From Actinernus sp. WN-2022 (taxonomy: Eukaryota; Cnidaria; Anthozoa; Actiniaria; Actinernidae), in assembly GCA_030867875.1 (NCBI GenBank), contig JAOWCC010000019.1, positions 80,070,861 to 80,134,860 on the forward strand: DNA of 64,000 bases, in the 5' to 3' direction. The translations under genes and the position numbers were made by a program. Shown one piece after another: positions 1 through 11,459 of this stretch (position 1 is the first letter of the stretch; every line of letters begins with the position of its first letter). The notes under the pieces were generated by a model. That model was not told the DNA's origin. It made no database searches and was given only the letters and a program-made list of their open reading frames with translations.

Positions 1-478
1 CACACCATTTTGTATAACTGTACATGTACATGAGCCTTGTGCCATTGGCACTATAGTTTCAGAAAGGCCCCCATTATCAAATACTTGGAGGCACATGGGT
101 TGCATACTTCTATCGCAAACAGGGCCCTTATTAACAAAGGGTTCCTAAAAAGTGATTTGAGCAAAAGTTCTAGCCAGAACAACGTACATGTATATAATTG
201 ACAGAAGGAACCATACAGACATTCCAGGGATGGAACCTCCTATGACATGCCTCTATACACTTATTCACATGATCAGCTGGCTCAGATTCAATTATACCTG
301 AATTCATGGTGTACATGTATGGACATTACACCCTTGCTCTCCAAGAGAACTGAGACCTAGTGTCCATGTGTTTAGGATTACGTGATTCTCTGAATGTGCA
401 TTTTGATGGCTCAGAATAAAAAAAAATACCTATAAGTGCTCAGCCTGTGAAGTTTTATTTTGGTCCCTAGTCTAAACT
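1..478. other. non-coding, nothing recognised
   Basis: I see no coding frame of useful length, RNA gene or paired repeat here. A few ACATGTACATG-type short palindromes occur, as they do through much of the first 11 kb. Confidence 0.6.
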
Positions 479-860
479 TATGCATGCATGCAGCATGCAT
501 GCTACATACATGCAGCAGGCATGCAAATTGGCACCTCTGCATGCATGTGCATGCATGCGATATGCATGCATGCAGTTGGCATGTGTCATGGATGCATGCA
601 GCTTGCATGAGTCTTGCATGCATACAGCATGCATGCAGCATGCATGTGGCGTGCATGCAAATTGGCACCTCTGCATGCATTTTATGCATGCATTGCATGC
701 ATGTCATGCATGCAGTGCTTGCATGCAGTGCATGCATTGCTTGCATTGCATGCATGTGTGATGCATGCAAATATTATTTAATGCATGCATGGATATACTT
801 ATGCAGGCAATTGCATGCAAGTATATGTGATACATGCAACTGTTATCATGCATGAATTGA
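479..860. repeat. TGCATGCA-rich degenerate array
   Basis: About 380 bp packed with TGCATGCA and ATGCATGC palindromes joined by 5-12 bp spacers. One longer phrase (GCATGCAAATTGGCACCTC) occurs twice, near 522 and 654, so part of the array grew by segment duplication. Long open frames on both strands are a by-product of the repeat (Met-His-Ala-Cys runs) and are not genes. A similar array lies at 8055-8325. Confidence 0.9.
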
Positions 861-1907
861 ACAACTGCAACCATAATTTAACAGCCAATTTGTTGTATCT
901 AAGTTAGTGGGGTTTTAAATTAATCTAGACAATCCAGCATAGAATACTGAATACATGTATGTAATATATACAGAACAAGAGGCCCTGAGTGGCTTGAACT
1001 CGGGCCACCTATAGGAATAGGTGAATACATGGAGTTCATGAAGTTCTAGCATATTTTTGCGTCGTACATGCATGATCAGTACGTACATGTACCTGTATCT
1101 GCTGACCACCTATTTGGGTTCCCTGTGGCGTCGGGAGTTTAGCCCAGATGGTAAATCCCAGTCTCGTCCGATCCGAAATTTTAAACCCATCCATCCAGTT
1201 ACTAACCTCGCCCGATCGACCACTTGGGAATAGCTCGTGTCATATCCTGTAGGCATTTCCTTTAGTTATATATTTTTTGCCGGTTTTTCTTTCAGATATC
1301 ATGTACCAACACATTTAAGGGAATTAAAAGTCATCAATTTTCTTTAGTTAGGATAATTTTAATATTAATCATAATCCCCAGGTCTAGCGAGGCCAAGGCC
1401 AGAACAATCACCAGCCGGTCTAGTTCGAGTAAAGTTAAACACAGGTTAAATTAGAATACATAAAACTCTTAAAATAATATCATAGCGAACATATTTTAAC
1501 TCCTGTCATTGATAGCTTTGTACAGTATCAAAGCACTTTACGATCATGCTGGAGTGCGAGTTCTGCATGTAGGCTTGTAGCGCTCGGTACTTGGTTTAGA
1601 AAAACAATCGACAAGTAAATCGAAGCAACAAAATACCTTCTCAATAATCCCTAAGGAAGTACAGGAGTAAAAGAGAACATACACAAAAGCTTGTGCTCTC
1701 AGATGTCGCATCGATCGGTGTTAATATTAAAAAGCAGCTTTAGTTGTATTCTTGGCTTTTATTTGGCCTTGTTGTTCGACCTTGCGGAGTGCGAGGCTTG
1801 TAGCGATCGATACTTGACTTAGAATAAAACATTCATTAAGCTGTTTACATTTGAGAGATATCACGACTAGTACTCGGGTCTCAGCCATCCTGAGTCTTAT
1901 GTGTGTA
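861..1907. other. non-coding
   Basis: No supported gene. A weak direct repeat of about 50 bp is seen between roughly 1553-1605 and 1785-1835 (shared GTGCGAG and GCTTGTAGCG). A B-box-like stretch near 985-1005 on the minus strand has no convincing A box, so I do not call it a SINE. Confidence 0.5.
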
Positions 1908-1985
1908 ATTTAAGTGACCTGCAGCATCCCGAGCGATATTGAATCTGATTGGTTGACCCTGTCACGTGTTGAGTAATTCTGGCGA
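1908..1985 (+). repeat. dispersed LTR-like repeat, copy 1
   Basis: Shares TAAGTGACC, CCCGAGCG, TGATTGGTTGA and GTCACG(T/A)GTTG in the same order with 11306-11455 and 33461-33580. At 11.3 kb the same sequence lies directly upstream of a retroelement gag relic, so it is probably the terminal repeat or 5' leader of that element. This copy is the most diverged of the three. Confidence 0.6.
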
Positions 1986-2031
1986 CACAAAAATTAAACA
2001 ATAAACGCCTGGCCTCAGTAATGAGTAGCGG

Positions 2032-2091
2032 TGCTTTATCAGATTAACAAACTCAAGCTGGAAGTGAGAGTTTGTAAATCTGATAAAGCAC
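2032..2091. repeat. short palindrome, copy 1
   Basis: A 60-bp hairpin with GTGCTTTATCAGATT at one end and AATCTGATAAAGCAC at the other. The loop is about 12 bp. A second copy lies at 6906-6967. Confidence 0.8.
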
Positions 2092-3011
2092 GGACACAAT
2101 ATACTGGCTTAATTATCAAACATCTAGGTGAAGAGCCCTTTTTCAGTTATTTTGGAGATGTAACCTAATTCAGCCGAGAAAATCAAAAAAGGTTATGAAA
2201 ATCAGGAGAAAATCTGTATCAAATTTACAGATCACTTATCGCTCATTGAATTCCTTTGTTTTTTGCTTCATGGATTATTATAAATGAGATTTGATAATAA
2301 TAAATACAGAGCAATCAATGCAAGTTTAAAGTTTAAGCACTGTGAGGGTTTAGCAATAAATTAAATATAGATAATTGAGCAAGCCATACATGCATGTACA
2401 TGTGTCTGCAAAAGCAGCTGCTGCTTTGAACTCATATCAGCAGGTTATTATAGTGTTTGTACAATGTATACAAATATATTCAGCTGACTGCCCTACATGA
2501 CTATTTTTAGCCCATAATATAAAGATTTCTAGAGATTTGAAATTTAAATAAGTTGAGTAAATTACATACTAAAACAGAACAAGGGACAGCTCTCATAAAA
2601 AAATATTGTATGTATTGTTGCAAGTTTGCAGTGTACACAAAGGTGGCAAAATAACACTTTACTATGATGTAAAAATGTGTCACTTACAAAAAGATGTTGT
2701 ACCATAGTTCTCAGAGACATTATTGACCTTGTAGGGTGGGTGGGTAGGCCTAAAAAATTTTTACAATGTATATCACCTGGATAAGCCTGATTCTTTCACA
2801 GACCCCACTCGGTCGCTGCACTTCCCCTTATGCAAAGGGTATGTTACAGTACAATGCTGGCTCCAGAAAATCCTGGATCGCATGCTTCATTACTTGCTTA
2901 TTCCTTCACAATTGCAGGTATGGGTGTACTATCTTAAATGGCAAGAGAAAATGTACATGTTTTCTTAACCTATAAGCAGAGATGTTAAAAAAAATCTAAT
3001 TGTCACTGGAT
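2092..3011. other. non-coding, AT-rich
   Basis: No gene or clear repeat found. A short frame at 2766-2975 has no recognisable domain and no splice or codon signal that would support it. Confidence 0.5.
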
Positions 3012-3141
3012 CCCATGTTGCATATGTTGTGGGACAATTTTGATGACTGGTTGAAATATTTTTTAACCCGGGGCAAATATCTTTTTAACTGGGGAAGATA
3101 CATTTGAACTGGGGCAAATATGTTTGAACTGGGTAAAATAT

Positions 3142-3870
3142 GTTTACCTGTGAGCTTATGTTCACTGACCGGTCAGTCTCTTTTTGTTGGGGTAAGCCAT
3201 TGTATTTTGATAAATACAGCCGACAAACTCACATGTTTACCTGTGAACTCTAGTCACCATTTAGCTCTAAAAACCTGTTGTTTACCTGTGAGATTATGTT
3301 CACTGACCGGTTAGGGTCTTTTTTATATTGGGGTAAGCAATTGTATTTTGATAAATACAGACAACCTCACATGTTTACCTGTGAACTCTAGTCACCAATT
3401 AGCTCTATAAACCTGTTGTTTACCTGTGAGATTATGTTCACTGACCGGTTAGGGTCTTTTTTTATGTTGGGGTAAGCTATTGTATTTTGATAAATACAGA
3501 CAAACTCACATGTTTACCTGTGAACTCTAGTCACCAATTAGCTCTATAAACCTGTTGTTTACCTGTGAGATTATGTTCACTGACCGGTTAGGCTCTTTTT
3601 ATATTGGGGTAAGCTATTGTATTTTGATAAATACAGACCGAAACTCACATGTTTACCTGTGAACTCTAGTCACCAATTAGCTCTACAAACCCGTTGTTTA
3701 CCTGTGAGATTATGTTCACTGACCGGTTAGGGTCTTTTTTATAATGGGGTAAGCTATTGTATTTTGATAAATACAGACAAACTCACATGTTTACCTGTGA
3801 ACTCTAGTCACCAATTAGCTCTAAAAACCTGTTGTTTACCTGTGAGGTTATGTTCACTGACCGGTTAGGG
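3142..3870 (+). repeat. 138/139-bp minisatellite, about 5.3 units
   Basis: The phrase TTTACCTGTGAG(A/C)TTATG recurs at 3142, 3281, 3419, 3558, 3697 and 3835, giving periods of 139, 138, 139, 139 and 138. Each unit also holds GACCGGTTAGG and TTTTGATAAATACAG. Units differ by only a few bases and small indels in the T-run, so the array is recent or homogenised. Confidence 0.95.
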
Positions 3871-3950
3871 TTTCTTAAATGAAGGGTAAGGATAAGGTAA
3901 GACGATTAGTCACTTATAGAATAAACGGGTGGTGGTGAAATCAACAAGCG

Positions 3951-4050
3951 CTTGTGTGGCGCAGTGCGTTAGTCAGTGGAAAACTGGGCATGTCAAGGCA
4001 GAGCTGCTGAGTTTGAATCCCATTGAGTTCGAATCCCGCAGAGTTCGGTA
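3951..4050 (+). mobile_element. tRNA-like SINE head relic
   Basis: A-box-like TGGCGCAGTGCG is followed about 60 bp later by B-box-like GAGTTTGAATCCC, with a second B-box-like GAGTTCGAATCCC just downstream. This order fits a Pol III promoter of a tRNA-derived SINE. A clean cloverleaf cannot be drawn, so it is not called as a tRNA gene. Confidence 0.45.
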
Positions 4051-4305
4051 CATTGATATTACATCTGAATGAAAGGTAAGTGTAAGTATAAGGGAAGAGA
4101 GGGAAGGAAGGAAGGGAGGGGATGGCAAAATATTTTTTTCCAGGAGAGGGTGAATTTTTTTTTCTTTTGAACACCCCCCCAAAAAAAAAGACTAAATAAA
4201 ATTCCTTCTTAGAATCTTGATAATTGCCCCAGTTCAAACATATTTGCCACAGTTCCAAAATATTGGCTCTGGTGTTCAGAATTGCCCCACAACACATACA
4301 ACCCT

Positions 4306-5242
4306 TCAATTGTATTCTAAATATAAATACAATAATTAAAATTCATGTACTAATAATACTTGATTAATTTTTAATTATCAATTGAAACTAAAACTCACCT
4401 CAAATCCACTCCAACTCACCCCCAAACCTGTTCATGTAATTAAAATTACAAATAGTTATTATAATTGTGATTATGTAATTAAGGGCTCAATTACACAAGG
4501 CCTGCTAGTCCGGTTGCCAACCTTTTTCCAACAAAATTTAAATTAAAAGCTTGACATTAAGAATTCATGTATGTTTTTCTTGAAATCTTCAGAACATTTA
4601 AGGCCAACTGCTGAAAGTTTGAAAAAAATATGAAATTACATATAGTGCATGTACCTACTGTATCTACAGTACATTTTCTTTTTCAAGGTGTTAAATTGGA
4701 ACCACATTTATTTTTTGGCCTAATAAATAACTTATTATCCATCTAATCAGCCAATACAGCTGTGTATTTATCCTCATTCGCAATTTTGCTGGTAAAATAC
4801 ATGAGTTATTACTTTACTGTTTGAGAAGTCTGTATAGAGAAAAACTGTGCCTGTGCAACATCTTGAAATGTACTGACCGAGATCACAGGCAGAGGTCAAT
4901 ACTTTCAAGACTGCACGCACAGTTTTCTTCTATAGTAAGACCAACCCTAAGCCGGTATATAACATTACTTTTTTATCTATTTTCTGTTTACTTCATGAGA
5001 CAAATATTATTATTGAACAAGCTCCAGTGAATTGAGAGTGCACGCACCGGTTACCGTGACTGTGGTCATATCTGACAAATGCAAAAAGGCTGCCTGCTCC
5101 CAGAACCAAACCAACATCTATGAACTGGGAACTCTTAAGCATGACGTGCTGGCTGAGTGAGTCTCAACTCGTCAAATATGTCTCATGGATCCACAGCTAT
5201 TTTAACCATGTTATAATGAAAATCATCGTATTTAATACATGG
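4306..5242. other. non-coding
   Basis: Mostly AT-rich. A short open stretch around 5058-5160 has balanced codon use but no recognised domain and no clear exon borders, so it is not annotated as a gene. Confidence 0.45.
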
Positions 5243-5829
5243 TGCATAAATATTGTAATATCCCCGTATATAATACCTCCTTACAATGTTTGACAATACT
5301 ATTCACATCCCCTAAACTATCTAGAAAATATCTGGTAGGTCCTAATCTACGGTAGCTCTGCATTTATTAAATGTCGGGCTACATTAATTGGTTCAGTTTT
5401 ATTGTAGTCATTCCCCAAGTTCAACTGTAAACACTAACAGCTACAACTTCCGAAGGAATTAGTCTGTTGACAATTTGCATTGACGAAATCACTATCTAGA
5501 AAAGATCTGGTAGGTCCTAATCTACGGTAGCTCTGCATTTATTAAATGTCGGGCTACATTAATTGGTTCAGTTTTATTATTGTCATTCCTCGAGTTCAAC
5601 TGTAAACACTAACAGCTACAACTCCCAAAGGATTAAGTCTGTTGACAATATCACAAGTTCTCTATACTAGCTCTTCTCTATAGAGACATAAATTTAATAA
5701 ATGCAAAGCTACCATAGATTAGGACCTGCCGGATCTTTTCTAGATAGTTTAGGGGATGTGAATAGTATATTTGTCAAACATCGGAAGGAGGTATTATGTA
5801 CGGGGCTATTACTAACAATATTTATGTAT
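5243..5829. mobile_element. MITE with about 130-bp TIRs and internal duplication
   Basis: The left arm (5243-5370) and right arm (5693-5829) are inverted copies sharing CATAAATATTG, AATACCTCCTT, CACATCCCCTAAACTATC and GGTCCTAATCTA. Inside, about 165 bp beginning CTATCTAGAAAA is directly repeated at 5317 and 5492 (period 175), so the left arm was partly duplicated into the core. No transposase frame is present. Confidence 0.75.
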
Positions 5830-6524
5830 ACAAGTTCATAAAACTGTCAAAGCCCTAATCTCGATTGATCACCTCCTTTACTAAAAGTATCAGTCTATAT
5901 AAATATAAACTTCAGGAAATGAATGTGTGGATTTCATTGTTCATTTCAGAGAACATTCAGGAATTTGCATGTTGATTGTACATTTCAGAACAGCTTTCTC
6001 CCTGAACAAACTGTATTTAAATACTAGTATTCGGTGAGCAAGAAATATGAAAGATCTATGAACACAAATGCCTTACCTTGCTGTTTGTTTGGTCATCGAG
6101 CTGATATAAGGTATTAATTTCAGCGAGATTTCGTTTCCTATGTGTCGTCTTCTAAAGCACAAGGAAGCACACGCCAATTCAACACTCCCTTCGGCTTCGG
6201 TTTGCCATTCGAAGCGAAATAAACTACTCTCGCGGCCACAATCCTCCACAGAATCCCAGTAAAAAGGTTGCTCTTTCTTGTGAGTACGCTTTTCCCTCAA
6301 ATCCAGCCTTGCAGCAGGCACAACAATGCATTTCCTTTCTTCCAAATTTGAAACACCCCGCCACGAACTCAACCGTTAAAAGCCTGCTGGGTAACCAAGC
6401 CTGCGCCCTCGAGCACCGGCTACCGGATACCCCTGATATAAGAGAGCATTGTTTTAATCTCGCCGGTGTTGTGTTCACAAATTTATAAAAAAATATCGAA
6501 ATGCAATAGCCTCCTCTGTAGCCT
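5830..6524. other. non-coding
   Basis: Overlapping frames at 6073-6712 on the minus strand are open but unrecognised, and they run through the MITE at 6525-6690, which argues against a real gene. Confidence 0.45.
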
Positions 6525-6690
6525 GCGTAGCAAGCGTTTCTGTTTTTTTTTTCGCTTTTAAATGGAGGAAGGGGGGAAGAGAAACAGTTTCCTTTTTCCC
6601 TCCTCTCCTTCCCCTCCCTCAATTTTTTTGCGCTCGCCCTATTCTCGCGCGGCCAAAAAAGCGATAAAACCACAGAAACGCTTCCTACGC
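6525..6690. mobile_element. short MITE, GCGTAGCAAGCG termini
   Basis: GCGTAGCAAGCGTTTCTGT at the left is matched by ACAGAAACGCTTCCTACGC at the right (one mismatch). The core is purine/pyrimidine-biased and includes GCGCTCGCCC. No coding capacity. Confidence 0.7.
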
Positions 6691-6905
6691 ATTCTCCCCG
6701 TTGAATTAACAATTATCCTTAAATGGCAAACACGCTTGAAATAATGATAATCGTTAATCCTACGACAAATCCTAACCCGAACCACAAACCGAACCTTAAC
6801 CATCGGTCGAGTTCACGGGTAAACGACTGGTTCTCACTCACCTAGAGCTAGGGTTCACAGGTTAACAAGAAGAGAAGGTAAAGAGAGGGAAATATTTTAA
6901 TAATA

Positions 6906-6967
6906 GAGTTTTATCATATCTACAAACAATCGGGCAGCCCCCTCGTGTTTGTAAATCTGATAAAACA
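6906..6967. repeat. short palindrome, copy 2
   Basis: TTTTATCATATCTACAAACA pairs with TGTTTGTAAATCTGATAAAA across a GC-rich loop. Same family as 2032-2091. Confidence 0.75.
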
Positions 6968-8054
6968 CTACTGCAAGTTTTCGAAACAGTACTACAGACC
7001 CTTATGAAATTGACATTCACAGAATTGGGCTTCCTGTGGTGTCTACGCGAAGCGTGCTGTGCAGGACCGGTGTCCTTAATTGTATGATCAGCATAAGGTT
7101 ATATGAACCGGCGAAAGGGGTAAATTACACTCTTGTGATTTAGTTGTTGTAACCTTCATTCCATTATAGGGATTATATTATTTATACAGTCGTATCAAAA
7201 ATAGAAATACGTGTGTTGTTGGTCATGCGGTGTAAATACCTTGGTATTTTCAGCTGCTAAGGGCTCATCGACAAATCAAAACAAATTTCCTTAACGTCCT
7301 TTGGACATTATTGGCCTGGAAGTTAAGAACATATTTTTTTGAACCGTCATGAATAACTTTATTGTACAATTGTATACGAATTGGACGTGGGGAGGGGGGT
7401 GGGGGGTCATAGCTTAACGTATTTTTCATAATTGTCGACGACCCCTAACCTGTTGTACTATTATTTTGTAAGCCTAAGTAACTTCTTCCTGCACTTTTTA
7501 CATGATTTCAACAACGACATAAAGTCCATAAAGTAAGAAAGAATGTTGGTTTGGAGTCTTAGTACAAAGAACTCCATATGGTATACATGTGTAATTTGAA
7601 CTTTCTCGTAACTCTTCAGGAATGGGGTTATCTCTGTGGCGAAGATGAGAAAGCCTGTAGCGAGTAAGGGAAGAGAAGGGGAGGGGAGGGGAAAGATTCT
7701 CCTCTTCCCGACTCCAGTGCTCTCCCTTAAGCTTCGCCGATAGAGACACAAGAAACCCAAATCCCTTTATAAAACTCAGGACATTTAAGTAAGGTAATAC
7801 TAGATAGGAAATAAAAATTGTATTGATCCCGTATCAGAATTTTTTTTTTAGAGATCGCGATAGACAAATAGTGAACAAATTGGCCTATTTAATTATGCAG
7901 TACTAATTGCTAACTGTAATGTAAATCATAATATCCAAATTAGACCAGTAAATAAATTGTTATCTAATTGTGATTTTAAAGTAGCTATCATTAATGTACA
8001 TATTCTTAATTATTCAAGGTTTAGTCCAATTGTCTTCTATACGTATTTCAGTAT
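6968..8054. other. non-coding
   Basis: No gene recognised. Contains a G-run near 7389-7408 and a purine-rich GGGAGGGGAGGGG stretch near 7675-7695. Minus-strand frames at 7461-7760 have no domain. Confidence 0.5.
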
Positions 8055-8325
8055 CCATACATGCACTTAGATTTCCATGCATGCATTCTCAATCTGCATG
8101 CATACACTTGAGTTTTCATGCATGCACTTTCAGTATGCATGCATGAACTCGAGTTTGCATGCATGCACTTGAGGTTGCATGCATGCACATTCAGATTGCA
8201 TGCATGCATGCATGCATATTTGCATGCTTTGCATGCATGCAAATCTACTGCATGCATGCGCGCATGCATGCATGTTCTTGTGCATGCATGCTGCAGGCAT
8301 GCTGCAGGCATGCGGCATGCATGCA
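8055..8325. repeat. TGCATGCA-rich array, second locus
   Basis: GCATGCATGCAC-type words recur at roughly 20-24 bp with variable CTTGAG/TTCAG linkers, then collapse into near-pure TGCATGCA. Long frames on both strands are repeat artefacts. Confidence 0.9.
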
Positions 8326-9204
8326 TTTTTTGGAAGGGATTATTAGCCTAGTACCATACAGAAAGATGGAGGCTGTACATTTGACCACAATTCTCTATGA
8401 AACTAACAAAGTCCAAAAACAAGTACAAATCATCTACCTCGGTAACTGCACTTGTACTTGCACAATTCAGGTTTTTGTGGGTAAAAGTACAGACTCCAGA
8501 TTGTTCTGTATCATGGATTGAAATAGGAAGAAAAGTACTGAGGAATATGCTTGCTGAACAAGGAAAGGCAGAAATATGGTACATGTACAATGTAGGACCT
8601 TTAATCAATTTTGCCATACATTGTACCATTCATTACAATGGATGACACTTTTCTCTCATGTGAGTATTGTACAGTCATGTATAATGACCATATTATGACC
8701 GTTTCCTCAGAGTACTGCACAGTTCATCTGGTATTTCCATGTGCATAGTATAGGTTTCGAAGTTGTTTCAATCATCTTTAATAGGTGAAATGTCAAAAAT
8801 ATATACGGTATTTGTTATGAAGGGGTGTTCAGATGATGAGGGGAAAAATGGCTACCATTATTGTCCGGGTTGTCAGTAGAAATTGAAATGAGGCAACATA
8901 GTGTTTCACAACCGGTTACAAGATGATAGAGTTGGTGACAATGTCATAAAAGTAGGAAAATTTGGGCAAAAACAGGCAGCTACTTTTAACCTGACAACCA
9001 GTGGAATTTACAGGTTGCTGGCTTCTACTGACAACTCTGGGTATTTCACTATTTACATTTTTAATTAACAACAGTATATGTATGTTATGGCACCATGCAC
9101 AGGAATAATACTGGTTATTTATTGGGGTTAATATTTCTTATACACTGGATCTTGCATATGAATCAAGTGTCCATCTTTCTGTTTTCCTTTTTTTAATCTT
9201 TAAC
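8326..9204. other. non-coding
   Basis: Short frames overlap on both strands (8348-8645) with no recognisable domain. Nothing else supported. Confidence 0.5.
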
Positions 9205-9860
9205 AAAGGCTATTCATATTTGCATTATTGTAATATAGTTTGGGCTTCAACCTACCCAACTAATCTTCGTAGACTACTGCTTCTACAAAAACGTGTTGTA
9301 AGGACAGTAGAAAACACACATTTTGATGCTCCCTCAGGTCCTATTTTTAAACGATTAGCGATATTGAAAGTCTCTGAAATCAATTCACTGCAAACTGGTA
9401 TTTTTATGTACTCTTATTCTAATCATTTATTTATTTCTTGTTTCAATGATGATCTGTTTACTTCCGGCAAACAATTACATAATTATAATACCAGAAATGC
9501 TTCTACTATTGTAGAAATCTAGAATCAAACAATTTCGTATTAAATATCAAGGCCCACAACTTTGGAACTCATTAAACGATGAGTTGACAAATTCTTCTAG
9601 CTCAAAAAACTTAATATCAAACTTTAAAATATTCTTATTAACGTCATATTGAGAACTTAATACTGCCATCTAGAATACAGCTTCCTTGTCTATATACTCT
9701 CTTGCTGTAATGTTTGTACAGAGCTCCCTTGTCTATCTTAGCTTTAATATATGTACCCGCCATCTCCTGTAGTGTTTATTTAGTTATCTGTAATCTCATA
9801 TGTAAGGGGAAGCCTCAACTTCCATAAGCCTTATGGTTTCTCGTTTAGGCTTCCTCGTCA
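9205..9860 (+). mobile_element. 5'-truncated CR1/L2-like LINE, 3' end
   Basis: The frame at 9208-9522 reads as the C-terminal part of a non-LTR reverse transcriptase (YCNIVWAS, LLLLQKRVVR, YNTRNAS). It then shifts frame near 9520 and continues as RIKQFRIKYQGPQLWNSLND, ending with a stop near 9650. About 200 bp of 3' UTR follow, including GGGGAAGCCTC and AAGCCTTATGG. The endonuclease, finger and palm are absent, as expected from 5' truncation during target-primed reverse transcription. Not functional. Confidence 0.85.
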
Positions 9861-11305
9861 CTGCATGTTTTCCCCCCACAAATTATACGGCTGTTTATGT
9901 TACTGTACACTGTGGCAAACAAATAATAAAATACTTAGATCTGATGGGCATTTCTGTATTTGCATGTACATGCATGTAGACTGTGCATGTATAATAGGTT
10001 AAAGCTATTTTTTTATTGTCTAAAATGTTTGGAATGTATTTATTTTTAAATGAAGTAGTTGTGGGGTATTTGACAATATTTCTACTATTTGCCATTAAAC
10101 ATTATTTATCATTTTTAATTTAGGTATTGTAAATGCACCACTCTGGAGTCAGCTAAGCTACATGTACATCATGTAATGACCCAACCATGCTTTGAAATGA
10201 GTGCAAGATGTAAAAAAATCCCTATACATGTATTTGCTCACTTTGACAAATTCCCTGGCCCTAAACTTTCTTTGCTGGCCTCCACCCTGGGACAGACGGA
10301 GTTTTCAAATACCCCACATATATGTCTAGTGGTGGATGGTAGGTTCGAGATTGTAGGGACTAGTGTACTACAATAAATATTTTCTAGGGTTAGATGCAAC
10401 TACACATACTTGTCAGTAATAAAAAAAAATCACTTTTATATGTACTGTCAAGTGATTGCACCTGGCTTTACTAGTCTAAAGGTAAAGATTAAATATCTCC
10501 CTAATGTGAATAATGAAAGAAATTAGTTTCTACTGGATGAATAAGGATTTTCAGCAGATACACTGAGACAATGCAAGGCACTTGTCAAGCAACGCCAGCA
10601 CGCATGCGCATGGTTTTTCAGAATTTCAGCATAAAAAGGCGTGAAAATTACACTTGTCATAGAATTTGCATATTCATGAAGTGTTTGTTCTATTTCTGCT
10701 CCTCCTACACCAGATAGTAGCAGCACTGCTGTATGTTGAGTAGATGGAGGTCCAGTGTTGCCATCTGATACTATAATCATTGTAAACAAATCGTGGCATT
10801 AGGAATGTAATCACCAAAAAGCCCTTGTTAAACACGACCCAGAAGTCACATGCAAAAAAATAGTTAGCTAAATTTAACTACGGATATAAAAAGTACATGA
10901 ATCAAAGCTAATATCAATGTCTTACCTATTAATGGGAATTGCTCCGATCGTCTGTAAACACCATTTGTTCAACAGATAATTGCGGCCATTGTCGTTACTG
11001 TACGAAAGTCGATCTTCAAGTTCTAATTGTTAATTGGTTCGTGTTTGGCCCCAACTTTAGAAAAAAAAATTACCAAGCCAAAGACAAATTATTCGTTTCG
11101 CTATTGAGCTGGTTATTTTCAATAGTTAGACGAAAAGGAAGTAAATTTTACAATTTATATAACGCAGGTGCAACAGCTAACTTCGCCGCCATTTTCGTTG
11201 TCAAGGACTTAAACTTGCAAAACCTTGCATAGCAACAATAGTTGACCGCGCGATGGCCTGGAACCTAATGTCCCGCTCGAAACAGCCGTGTAAGTTATGT
11301 AAATA
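9861..11305. other. non-coding, no supported gene
   Basis: Frames at 10176-10376 (+), 10523-10789 (-) and 10939-11232 (+) have no recognised domain and I do not promote them to genes. The segment 10900-11300 is richer in CpG than its surroundings and could be regulatory, but no element can be named. Confidence 0.4.
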
Positions 11306-11455
11306 AATTAAGTGACCCGCGAGTGTATCCCGAGCGGTGTGATTGGTTGACCATGTCACGAGTTGTGCAAACTCGCAACAGGACAGAACAAAAATTAAAA
11401 AAAGAGAGACTGCATTTTAACACTCCGGCCGCTGCCTAGCAGCGCCGGCGTAACC
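11306..11455 (+). repeat. LTR-like repeat upstream of gag relic, copy 2
   Basis: Shares AAGTGACCCGCGAGTGT, CCCGAGCGGTGT, GATTGGTTGA and AGCAGCGCCGG with 33461-33580. It ends just before the gag relic at 11460, which suggests it is that element's terminal repeat or leader. Confidence 0.6.
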
Positions 11456-11459
11456 GAGT

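Larger units (their letters stand above)
3012..4305. mobile_element. TIR-bounded element with internal minisatellite
   Basis: The ends are imperfect inverted repeats of about 100 bp. The left end reads TGTTGTGGGACAATTTTG and then AACTGGGGCAAATATG. The reverse complement of the right end reads TGTTGTGGGGCAATTCTG and then CTGTGGCAAATATG. Between them lie a 139-bp tandem array and a tRNA-like stretch. No transposase is encoded, so it is non-autonomous. Similar TIR plus central tandem-repeat elements are known in bivalves and other invertebrates. Family assignment is inference. Confidence 0.65.

Noticed and set aside
411..855. Long open frames on both strands rich in Met, His, Ala and Cys
   Set aside because: They are translations of TGCATGCA repeats; all frames look alike and no domain exists. 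The same holds for 8048-8351.
980..1010. B-box-like GAGTTCAAGCC on the minus strand
   Set aside because: No A box at the right distance and no tail shared with other copies.
6224..6712. 162-codon minus-strand frame
   Set aside because: It runs through a MITE with inverted ends and has no recognisable domain.
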